This document shows, in pieces, positions 1 to 5,859 of a stretch of DNA of 6,084 nucleotides. A program made the translations under genes and the position numbers. The number at the start of each line of letters is the position of its first letter. The stretch's first letter is position 1. The notes beneath the pieces are model-generated. The model was not told where the DNA came from, made no database searches, and worked only from the letters and a program-made list of their open reading frames with translations. Source of the stretch: Thermodesulfobacteriota bacterium (GTDB taxonomy: Bacteria > Desulfobacterota > Desulfomonilia > Desulfomonilales > Desulfomonilaceae); assembly GCA_030837305.1 (NCBI GenBank), contig JAUPKT010000031.1:1-6084 (forward strand), given 5' to 3'.

Positions 1-1445
1 TCGAAGGCGGATATCCTGGATCAAATCCAAAGGATAGGCGTATCTTTGCTGCGATTCAGAACCGTCCTTTGACACATGCAAAAATAGCGGCTTTTGTCAG
101 TACCTGTCGCGCTGAGTTGCCTCCGGACAAAGACCCGCAGGTCAGAAGCTTGCTGGACACTGGCACTGAGATAGTGACCATAGTTGGAAAAAGTTGGGAT
201 CTGCACGTCACAGACGTGCTGGGAGTGTCTTTGCAAAAAAATCTTTCGATGATTTCAGAAACGATTCAATATATCAGGCCTTATTTCAAGCGAGTTATCT
301 TTGATGCGGAGCATTTTTTTGATGGTTTCAAGAGAAACCCAGAATATGCTTTGGCGACGGTGGACCATGCCTGGCGTGCAGGGAGCGATCTCGCAGTTCT
401 TTGCGACACCAACGGCGGGACCCTTCCTTCAGAAATTAAGGATATAATTTGTGTGACGAAAGAAAAAACGACGGCCCCACTCGGCATACATGCTCACAAT
501 GACTCGGAAACTGCGGTAGCCAATAGCCTTTGTGCGGTGCAGGCGGGGGCAACTCACGTCCAGGGCACTATCAACGGGATTGGCGAAAGATGCGGAAACG
601 CGAATCTGATTTCCATAATTCCGGCTTTGGCACTGAAGATGAAATGCATACCGTTTCATGCCAAACGGCTGCGATTCATAAAACACGTATCAGAATTTGT
701 TGATGAGATGGCCAACCGAACTCCGGTGAAATTTCAGCCGTATGTTGGTTCAGCAGCTTTTGCCCATAAAGGAGGGTTGCATACCAGCGCGGTTGTCAAG
801 AATTCCGCTGCGTACGAACATGTGGACCCCGAACTCGTTGGAAATTTCAGAAGATTTCCAATGTCGGAGCAAGGTGGTCGGGCTGCTCTTATTCAAAAGG
901 CCTCGGAATACGGTATCGAACTCGAGCATGATGATCCCAGAGTGGGCGAAATACTAAAAACAATAAAAGATCTTGAAGCCCGTGGTGCACACTATGAGGT
1001 GGCGGACGGTTCGTTCGAACTTCTCATGAAGAGAATGCTCAGTTTACACAAACGATTTTTCACGCTCCATGGATTTCATGTAAACAACATCAAGAGACAA
1101 GGCGACACCAAGACGTATTCCGATGCAGTAGTTCGCATCTTCGTCGGTGACAAGATGGAATTCTCCGCTGCGGAGGGTAACGGTCCTGTCAATGCGCTGG
1201 ACTCTGCATTTCGAAAGGCGCTCATTGGGTTTTATCCCTTTGTCAGCGAGGTGAAACTTACCGATTTCAAGGTTCGTGTGCTGGAAGGGTCGTCTGGAAC
1301 AGGAGCAACAGTAAGGGTTCTCATTGAATCAACAGATGGAGACGATGTGTGGTGGACCGTCGGCTTCAACGAAAATGTTATTCAGGCATCATGGGATGCC
1401 TTGGTTGACAGCATTGACTATAAGCTTCAGAAGGAGCTTAGATGA
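1..1445 (+). CDS. cimA: (R)-citramalate synthase, 3' part (5' end outside window)
   Basis: CimA condenses pyruvate and acetyl-CoA to (R)-citramalate in the cytoplasm, the entry to the threonine-independent route to isoleucine. The frame is open from the left edge: the first full codons (from base 3) read EGGYPGSNPKD, a family motif near the N-terminus, so only a few dozen residues, including the DTTLRDG active-site segment, are missing. The visible 480 residues hold the rest of the TIM barrel, with FDAEHFFDG, LCDTNGGTLP and the metal-binding HAHND at 489-503, followed by GTINGIGERCGNANL and AFAHKGGLH. The C-terminal LeuA-type regulatory domain (GNGPVNALDSAFRKAL, then NVIQASWDALVDSIDYKL) is complete, so feedback control, normally by isoleucine, is plausible. 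Homocitrate synthase and 2-isopropylmalate synthase are the alternatives; the motifs and long linker favour the CimA type. One oddity is GGRAA (873-887) where relatives usually have SGRSN. The stop overlaps the next gene. Confidence 0.95.
   Translation, partial: EGGYPGSNPKDRRIFAAIQNRPLTHAKIAAFVSTCRAELPPDKDPQVRSLLDTGTEIVTIVGKSWDLHVTDVLGVSLQKNLSMISETIQYIRPYFKRVIFDAEHFFDGFKRNPEYALATVDHAWRAGSDLAVLCDTNGGTLPSEIKDIICVTKEKTTAPLGIHAHNDSETAVANSLCAVQAGATHVQGTINGIGERCGNANLISIIPALALKMKCIPFHAKRLRFIKHVSEFVDEMANRTPVKFQPYVGSAAFAHKGGLHTSAVVKNSAAYEHVDPELVGNFRRFPMSEQGGRAALIQKASEYGIELEHDDPRVGEILKTIKDLEARGAHYEVADGSFELLMKRMLSLHKRFFTLHGFHVNNIKRQGDTKTYSDAVVRIFVGDKMEFSAAEGNGPVNALDSAFRKALIGFYPFVSEVKLTDFKVRVLEGSSGTGATVRVLIESTDGDDVWWTVGFNENVIQASWDALVDSIDYKLQKELR
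1421..1440 (+). promoter_or_regulatory. Ribosome-binding site of the ComEA-like gene inside a short hairpin
   Basis: AAGGAG at 1431-1436 is a good Shine-Dalgarno sequence for the ATG at 1442 (5-base spacer) or the in-frame ATG at 1445 (8-base spacer, the better one). It sits within the last codons of cimA. TAAGCT (1421-1426) and AGCTTA (1435-1440) are perfect complements flanking an 8-base loop that ends in AAGG, so the site would be partly paired in free RNA. Ribosomes finishing cimA would open the hairpin, which fits translational coupling across the ATGA overlap. The coupling is inferred; the hairpin could be chance within coding sequence. Confidence 0.5.
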
Positions 1446-2035
1446 TGTCTCACGACGACGGGGGCCCTGCAACCTCCGTGATCACAGGTCTCGCCATCCT
1501 TGGATTACTTGTATCAAGTGTTGTGTTGCTCGGCGACGTTCTTGGTAGGAGGAATTCCGAAGCCGACAAAGATGTTGGAGAAAGGGGTGCATGCATATAC
1601 GAAGTGTCTCATGGACAACATCCAATGGGTGTTGTTTGTTTGCGAGAACCTGCCCGGTTGTCCATCATTCTGGCTTCGCTGAATCTCTCGGTTCCGAGTG
1701 ACATTTCCCACGAAGACTCCGTTGTTCCCTGTGACACACGGCTCCAAATGACCGGACTTCCTGGTGAAGTCCGTTGGTACCCTGCTGCGGCTGAGACGAT
1801 TTTGACTCTTGGTGGAAAAATAGATTTGAATGCAGCGGAGGAAGAGGACCTGTCACTTGTCCCCGGTATAGGAGCTGGGCTTGCCAAAAAGATTGTTGAT
1901 CATCGCCGGAGAAACGGAATTTTTTTGTCCATGGAGGAATTGGAAAGAGTCCCCGGATTGGGCAAGAGAACTCGATCCAAGATTGAAGGGTTTTTGAAGA
2001 TTTCACAACAGCGGCATGGTGAATCTGGAGAGTAA
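1442..2035 (+). CDS. Membrane-anchored ComEA-like helix-hairpin-helix protein
   Basis: This 197-residue protein probably binds DNA outside the inner membrane. Residues 12-32 form one hydrophobic helix after a short N-terminus, an uncleaved anchor or signal-anchor. Residues about 126-187 are a ComEA-type tandem helix-hairpin-helix domain: it opens with IDLNAAEEEDL and contains two hairpins, VPGIG (140-144) and VPGLG (170-174), with the usual basic helix between them. ComEA proteins capture DNA for uptake in competent bacteria, but HhH proteins of this type are widespread in species not known to be competent. Residues 51-103 (HPMGVVCLREPARLSIIL and after) resemble a diverged SLBB domain, as in Gram-positive ComEA; this is a weak inference. 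Cysteines 51, 66 and 97 lie in that region. Two adjacent ATG codons (1442, 1445) are possible starts. The ATGA overlap with cimA suggests translational coupling, although the functions appear unrelated. Confidence 0.85.
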   Translation: MMSHDDGGPATSVITGLAILGLLVSSVVLLGDVLGRRNSEADKDVGERGACIYEVSHGQHPMGVVCLREPARLSIILASLNLSVPSDISHEDSVVPCDTRLQMTGLPGEVRWYPAAAETILTLGGKIDLNAAEEEDLSLVPGIGAGLAKKIVDHRRRNGIFLSMEELERVPGLGKRTRSKIEGFLKISQQRHGESGE

Positions 2036-2108
2036 CCTTCATGTTTTGACAGAGCCGATTTGGCGCATTTGAGAAACCACTTGGCACCAGACGAATCTAT
2101 ATGAATGA

Positions 2109-2156
2109 GGGATTGCAAGAAGTGGTGTGTTATTGCCGGGGACGGGAAGCAATCCC
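2109..2156 (+). repeat. Inverted repeat, 8-bp arms, 32-base spacer
   Basis: GGGATTGC at 2109-2116 is the exact reverse complement of GCAATCCC at 2149-2156. In RNA it could close a stem around a G-rich interior (GCCGGGGACGGGAA). The flanking bases do not extend the pairing. Confidence 0.6.
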
Positions 2157-2164
2157 ATTAGAAG

Positions 2165-2179
2165 TTCCAAGAATTGGAA
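2165..2179 (+). repeat. Perfect dyad TTCCAA-GAA-TTGGAA upstream of the small ORF
   Basis: The arms TTCCAA (2165-2170) and TTGGAA (2174-2179) are exact complements around a 3-base centre. The dyad stands just before the ribosome-binding stretch (AGAGGA, 2182-2187) of the 52-residue gene. It could be an operator-like site or a small RNA hairpin that affects translation start. The sequence does not show which. Confidence 0.5.
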
Positions 2180-2196
2180 AGAGAGGAAGAGAGACC

Positions 2197-2355
2197 ATGA
2201 CGAGTGATCATGAATGCAGTTCTTGTTCAACGGGATGCACTTCCAGGAGACAAGAGGAAAATACTCGTGAAGAAGTGAGGGCCGCGCCTTACTTGTTAAT
2301 GGCCGGAATAATAATACTCGTAACGAGCGTAGTGTATCGATGGCTGACCGTGTAG
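2197..2355 (+). CDS. Small Cys-motif protein with C-terminal membrane helix
   Basis: I do not recognise this 52-residue protein. The start at 2197 is chosen because AGAGGA (2182-2187) stands about 9 bases before it; an in-frame ATG at 2101 has no ribosome-binding site, and its extra 32 codons would cover both inverted repeats of the leader. The N-terminus reads HECSSCSTGC, giving a CxxCxxxC arrangement (Cys 7, 10, 14) that could bind a metal or an Fe-S cluster. A charged, Glu/Arg-rich linker follows (about 17-28), then a hydrophobic helix (about 31-47) and the tail YRWLTV. It would be a tail-anchored single-pass protein; the charge pattern does not settle which face the Cys motif is on. It may be co-transcribed with the ComEA-like gene 161 bases upstream. 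FeoB-associated Cys-rich proteins are superficially similar, but their helix is N-terminal. Confidence 0.6.
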   Translation: MTSDHECSSCSTGCTSRRQEENTREEVRAAPYLLMAGIIILVTSVVYRWLTV

Positions 2356-2429
2356 CCCTTGAACCATTTGGAATGTACGATGAGCTGGAGTTGAGAAGAA
2401 ATCCCTTCTCGGGACGATTTCTCCAGTAA
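2340..2429 (+). CDS. Possible 29-residue small protein overlapping the Cys-motif gene
   Basis: ATG at 2340 opens a 29-codon frame that overlaps the last 16 bases of the preceding gene in another frame and ends with TAA at 2427-2429. The predicted peptide is polar and charged, with LEPFGMYDELELRRNPF in its centre, and no membrane segment or known domain. No good ribosome-binding site precedes it, so expression would depend on coupling with the upstream gene. It occupies most of the gap before the convergent lepA. A frame of this length can arise by chance, so this is a weak candidate. Confidence 0.2.
   Translation: MADRVALEPFGMYDELELRRNPFSGRFLQ
2385..2426. terminator. Stem-loop between convergent genes, possible weak terminator
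   Basis: CTGGAG (2385-2390) pairs exactly with CTCCAG (2421-2426). Inside it GAGAAG (2393-2398) pairs with CTTCTC (2405-2410) around a 6-base loop, or alternatively AAATC (2399-2403) pairs with GATTT (2416-2420). The structure lies between the plus-strand genes and the lepA stop, where a two-way terminator would be expected. No T-run follows on either strand, so it is not a standard intrinsic terminator. Part of it would be coding if the 29-codon frame is real. Confidence 0.35.
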
Positions 2430-2450
2430 GCGTTGGGTGCGTATCTGCAT

Positions 2451-4250
2451 CTATTCGTCGTCAGTGACCTTGAGAACTGCAAGAAACGCCGACTGGGGAA
2501 TGGATACGTTGCCAACTTGTTTCATCCTTTTCTTGCCTTCTTTTTGTTTCTCCAACAGCTTCTTTTTTCGTGTAATATCTCCCCCGTAGCATTTGGCGGT
2601 CACGTCCTTTCTCAGGGCAGAAACAGTTTCCCGCGAAATGATCTTGCCTCCAATGGCCCCTTGAATGGCGACTTTGAAGAGTTGTCTCGGGATCTCATCC
2701 TTGAGCTTTTCACAGGACTTACGCGCCCTCGAGTATGCCCGATCCCTGTGAACCAACATGGATAGTGCATCGACCTTCTCGCCGGCCACGAGAAGATCAA
2801 CCTTCACCAAATCCGTCTGTCGATATTCCAAGAAATCGTAATCAAAAGAGGCATAACCCCTGCTCACGGATTTCAATCGGTCATAAAAGTCGAAAAGAAC
2901 TTCAGCGAGAGGTAGATCAAAAGTCAATTCGACACGGTTGGCCCCCAAGTAATTCATGTCTTTTTGAACCCCGCGACGGTCAATGCACAGATTGATAACA
3001 CTTCCAAGGTATTGCTCGGGCAGAATGATTGATGCTCGTATGAAGGGTTCCTTTGCTGCTGTAATCATGATCGGGTCAGGATACTTCGCGGGGTTATCTA
3101 TTATGACTTCGGTCTGGTCTTTGAGGACGAGAACATATTGAACCGACGGCGCTGTCAAGATGAGTGAAAGACCAAATTCCCGTTCAAGCCTCTCCTGCAC
3201 TACCTCGAGGTGTAACAGCCCTAGAAACCCACACCGAAAACCATGACCCAAGGCAGTGGAGTGATCCTTTTCGAATGTCAGCGATGCGTCGTTCAGTTTT
3301 AGCTTTTCCAGCGATTCGGCAAGCTCATCGTAATCATCCGAAGAAATGGGATAAAACGAAGAGAAAACAACAGGTTTTACTATTTGAAATCCTTTGAGGG
3401 CATTGGTACATGGATTGGAATCGAGCGTGACGGTGTCTCCTATCCTTGTATCGCTGACCGTCTTGATCCCAGCGATTATGTAACCGACTTCTCCGGCTCG
3501 AAGTGATTTCTTGGGGTGTCTCTCCAGCAAAAAGACTCCAGTTTCTTCAACTTTGTACGTTGCTCCGTTCGACCAGAATCGGATGATTTGGCCCGGACGA
3601 ACTTCTCCATCGAATAGTCTCAGGTGCACGATGGTTCCGCGATATGGATCCCAATGGGAATCGAAAATGAGTGCTTTCAGGGGCGCCTGAATATCTGCCA
3701 CCGGAGCGGGTATTTTATGTACGATTGTTTCCAAGACTTGTTCTATTCCGACGCCCTCTTTGGCTGAGATGGCGATGGATGAATCGGGATCGAGGCCAAG
3801 ATCCTTTTGTATTTGAATCTTTACGCGATCGATGTCGGCAGAGGGTAAATCTATCTTGTTTATGACGGGTATTATTTCCAGGTCTTGCTCTAGGGCCATG
3901 TAGAAGTTTGCTAATGTCTGAGCCTGTACGCCTTGACTCGCATCAATGACCAAGAGAGCGCCCTCGCAAGACACCAACGCCCGCGAAACTTCGTATGAAA
4001 AATCAGCATGGCCCGGTGTGTCAATCAGGTTGAGTATATAATCTTGGCCATCCAGGCCGCGATATGGCAAAGCAACGGTCTGACTCTTAATGGTTATGCC
4101 TCGCTCCCGTTCAATATCCATCGTATCCAGCATCTGTTCACGAAATTCATGGTCTCCTACCACCCCTGTTATTTGGAGGAGTCTATCTGCAAGGGTTGAT
4201 TTGCCGTGATCGATATGAGCGATAATACCAAAGTTTCTAATATGTTCCAT
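2451..4250 (-). CDS. lepA: Elongation factor 4 (LepA), ribosome-associated GTPase
   Basis: LepA/EF4 is a translational GTPase that binds the 70S ribosome, resembles EF-G, and is linked to back-translocation and initiation or assembly of 30S subunits. All GTPase motifs are present: AHIDHGKST (residues 11-19), RGITI (50-54), DTPGH (77-81, with the catalytic His 81), NKID (131-134) and SAK (162-164). Domain II, the EF-G-like domains (SSDDYDELAESLEKL, FRCGFLGLLHLEVVQERLER) and the LepA-specific C-terminal domain (GERVDAL-like GEKVDAL, then AKCYGGDITRKKKLLEKQKEG) are intact. The ATG at 4250 gives 599 residues, the length of E. coli LepA, and starts MEHIRNFGIIAHIDHGKST as family members do; AGGT (4260-4263) is its likely ribosome-binding site. 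A GTG eight codons upstream is less likely. It follows the phosphatidyltransferase gene by 43 bases. The usual partner lepB is not next to it here. Confidence 0.97.
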   Translation of the reverse strand: MEHIRNFGIIAHIDHGKSTLADRLLQITGVVGDHEFREQMLDTMDIERERGITIKSQTVALPYRGLDGQDYILNLIDTPGHADFSYEVSRALVSCEGALLVIDASQGVQAQTLANFYMALEQDLEIIPVINKIDLPSADIDRVKIQIQKDLGLDPDSSIAISAKEGVGIEQVLETIVHKIPAPVADIQAPLKALIFDSHWDPYRGTIVHLRLFDGEVRPGQIIRFWSNGATYKVEETGVFLLERHPKKSLRAGEVGYIIAGIKTVSDTRIGDTVTLDSNPCTNALKGFQIVKPVVFSSFYPISSDDYDELAESLEKLKLNDASLTFEKDHSTALGHGFRCGFLGLLHLEVVQERLEREFGLSLILTAPSVQYVLVLKDQTEVIIDNPAKYPDPIMITAAKEPFIRASIILPEQYLGSVINLCIDRRGVQKDMNYLGANRVELTFDLPLAEVLFDFYDRLKSVSRGYASFDYDFLEYRQTDLVKVDLLVAGEKVDALSMLVHRDRAYSRARKSCEKLKDEIPRQLFKVAIQGAIGGKIISRETVSALRKDVTAKCYGGDITRKKKLLEKQKEGKKRMKQVGNVSIPQSAFLAVLKVTDDE

Positions 4251-4266
4251 AAAGTCGTTACCTAAA

Positions 4267-4282
4267 CGATTCACATGAATCG
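4267..4282. repeat. Perfect 7+2+7 inverted repeat upstream of lepA
   Basis: CGATTCACATGAATCG has 7-base arms that are exact complements around a 2-base centre. It lies in the 43-base gap between the phosphatidyltransferase stop and the lepA ATG, and covers an alternative GTG start. As RNA it would form a 6-bp hairpin with an ATGT loop; as DNA it looks like an operator half-site pair. No T-run follows that would make it a terminator. Its function is not visible. Confidence 0.5.
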
Positions 4283-4293
4283 GAGGAAAAATC

Positions 4294-5850
4294 TTAGCCC
4301 GAATCTGCCGACAGGTATTTCTGAAATGGCGCCGTGAAAAGGCTTCCAGAAGGGGCCAGCATGATGAGATTTTCGCCCCATTTTAATGGACCCATGGCAT
4401 CCGGGTGTGGTGGGACAAAACGTCTCTTGGAAGCCTCGACCAAGCTTTTGCCGTGAATCAATTTTTTTAAGGATCCCTCGAATACCAAGGGGTTCATAGG
4501 GGCTCTGTTTAACTCAAGCACATTGTGGCCGATTGCTGTCATGCCCGACGGGAAGGATCCATTGGCATAAGATGCTACGACGCCTCCCAGAATATAGCCC
4601 TTCTTAAGGGCTTTGTCCGGATCCACAAGATACGTTCTGCGGGTATAGAGGTAATTGGCCGCCAACCACATTTTCTTGTCATTCCAATTAATAACGCTCA
4701 TGGCTGTCACCCGCAAGTAACCAAGGGGCAGGGTTAACACGATGACAGCCCGACGGGAAGCTATGGATGCATCCATATCAATACCCAGCAAGAGACGCGT
4801 GGAACTGTCCGCCACAAACAAGACACCCTCGGATATGGGAAATGTACTGAACGACGGATTTACATATTCAGGAATTGCGAAACTCTCGAAGCCCCCTCTT
4901 TGCACGTCGAAGAATCGGCGAACTTGAATCGTACCGTCCTCAAGACGCACCATGATGACAATCCTGTCATCATGAACGCTGAGTCCCAGGATTTCAACGT
5001 TCTCGTTTGAGTCGGTGAGGGTGGGGCCATCAGTCCAGGCAATGGAAACAGTGGGATGGGCAAAGATGGAGCGTATTGGAATAATGTTTGCCCCTATGAG
5101 AATGATGACCAAGACAAGAATAGGCAAGGCTATGTTAATACTGTGATATGGAAGGTCAGGACGTACATCTTCACCGGAGACTTCCACTTGGGAATCGAAC
5201 TTTCTCCGTAATCCACGCTTGAGGCGTACATAACCGACTACGACCTCCAGTGCCATGATGACCGAGAAGAAAGAAATGAGCCAGGGGAAAAGGTTTATTT
5301 CCCAACCTGCCCAAATACCGTAAACGCCGTATAAGAAGTACTTGCTGGTTATCGTGATACGGGTTCGCAGACCCATGACGTTTATGATTACGCCGAAGAC
5401 GACAACGATGAGATATAAAGCGATGTAAACTGTTCCCAGGAGGGGAGACACCATATGGTGGAAGATTGCCATAAGCCCGACGACGACCATGCCAAGCTGG
5501 TCGCAGACGAGATCGGTGAAGGCCCCTGATTGAGAGGCCATCCCAGTATGCCGAGCGAAGGCGCCGTCCAGACCATCGCAGATAATATGCCCTGCCAAAA
5601 AAAGGGACGCCATCACGGGGTCCCTCACAAAATAGAGTATGACACCGGCCAGAAGGGAAATTCCTATGTAGGATATGGTATCAGGTAATAATCCCGCACG
5701 TTGAAAGCGGGGGAAGAGGAAGGAAAAAAACTGGGTTCGTTTATCCCGCAGCCTAAATTGCAGCGCGCGATCTTCGCCGAAGTAATGCAGGTATTCAGTC
5801 GGTGACTTGGTATTGAAACTACCCGATCTGTCGTCCGGGATTTTGGTCAT
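4294..5850 (-). CDS. CDP-alcohol phosphatidyltransferase with C-terminal beta-rich domain
   Basis: This 518-residue inner-membrane protein should transfer a phosphatidyl (or similar) group from a CDP-activated donor to an alcohol acceptor; the substrate cannot be read from sequence. The full CDP-AP motif is present: D92, D95, G96, A99, R100, then G109, D113 and D117 (bases 5500-5577). Hydrophobic segments around 58-75, 79-91, 118-135, 138-160, 170-183 and 188-207 fit the usual six-helix domain. Typical members end near 200-230 residues. This one continues with a seventh helix (about 238-259) and about 260 residues with recurring beta-type patterns (RIVIMVRLEDGTIQVRRFF, EGVLFVADSSTRLLLGIDMD, KKMWLAANYLYTRRTYLVD, NLIMLAPSGSLF), suggesting a propeller-like domain. 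If both ends of the enzyme core are cytoplasmic, that domain would lie outside the membrane (inference). ATG 5850 has no strong ribosome-binding site and sits 9 bases after the HIT stop, so coupling is likely. Confidence 0.85.
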   Translation of the reverse strand: MTKIPDDRSGSFNTKSPTEYLHYFGEDRALQFRLRDKRTQFFSFLFPRFQRAGLLPDTISYIGISLLAGVILYFVRDPVMASLFLAGHIICDGLDGAFARHTGMASQSGAFTDLVCDQLGMVVVGLMAIFHHMVSPLLGTVYIALYLIVVVFGVIINVMGLRTRITITSKYFLYGVYGIWAGWEINLFPWLISFFSVIMALEVVVGYVRLKRGLRRKFDSQVEVSGEDVRPDLPYHSINIALPILVLVIILIGANIIPIRSIFAHPTVSIAWTDGPTLTDSNENVEILGLSVHDDRIVIMVRLEDGTIQVRRFFDVQRGGFESFAIPEYVNPSFSTFPISEGVLFVADSSTRLLLGIDMDASIASRRAVIVLTLPLGYLRVTAMSVINWNDKKMWLAANYLYTRRTYLVDPDKALKKGYILGGVVASYANGSFPSGMTAIGHNVLELNRAPMNPLVFEGSLKKLIHGKSLVEASKRRFVPPHPDAMGPLKWGENLIMLAPSGSLFTAPFQKYLSADSG

Positions 5851-5859
5851 TCGCCGTCT

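Larger units (their letters stand above)
2036..2196 (+). other. Intergenic leader with two perfect inverted repeats
   Basis: This 161-base gap lies between the ComEA-like gene and the small membrane-protein gene. It has no convincing gene. It contains an 8-base perfect inverted repeat (GGGATTGC at 2109-2116, GCAATCCC at 2149-2156) and a compact perfect dyad (TTCCAAGAATTGGAA at 2165-2179). The second ends two bases before the purine-rich ribosome-binding stretch of the next gene. No terminator with a T-run is visible, so readthrough from upstream is possible. The pattern does not match any riboswitch class I recognise. Confidence 0.55.

Noticed and set aside
69..71. TTG as start codon of the citramalate synthase gene
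   Set aside because: The frame is open to the left edge and the upstream codons encode the family motif EGGYPGSNPKD, so the gene begins outside the window.
2046..2074. TTGACA at 2046-2051 as a -35 box
   Set aside because: The -35 hexamer is perfect, but no acceptable -10 element stands at 16-18 bases from it (TTGAGA-like only).
1665..2087. 140-codon minus-strand frame opposite the ComEA-like gene
   Set aside because: The plus strand has a recognisable HhH protein here; the antisense frame has a low-complexity, unconvincing composition and no domain.
2101..2196. N-terminal extension of the small Cys-motif protein from ATG 2101 (84 residues in total)
   Set aside because: No ribosome-binding site precedes 2101, the extension covers two inverted repeats, and the ATG at 2197 has a good purine-rich site at the right spacing.
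2433..2765. 110-codon plus-strand frame opposite the 3' end of lepA
   Set aside because: It lies fully over the conserved LepA C-terminal coding sequence and shows no domain; it is a shadow frame.
4251..4274. GTG at 4274 as lepA start (607 residues)
   Set aside because: It lies in the centre of a palindrome, has no Shine-Dalgarno sequence, and adds eight residues not typical of LepA. ATG 4250 gives the normal N-terminus.
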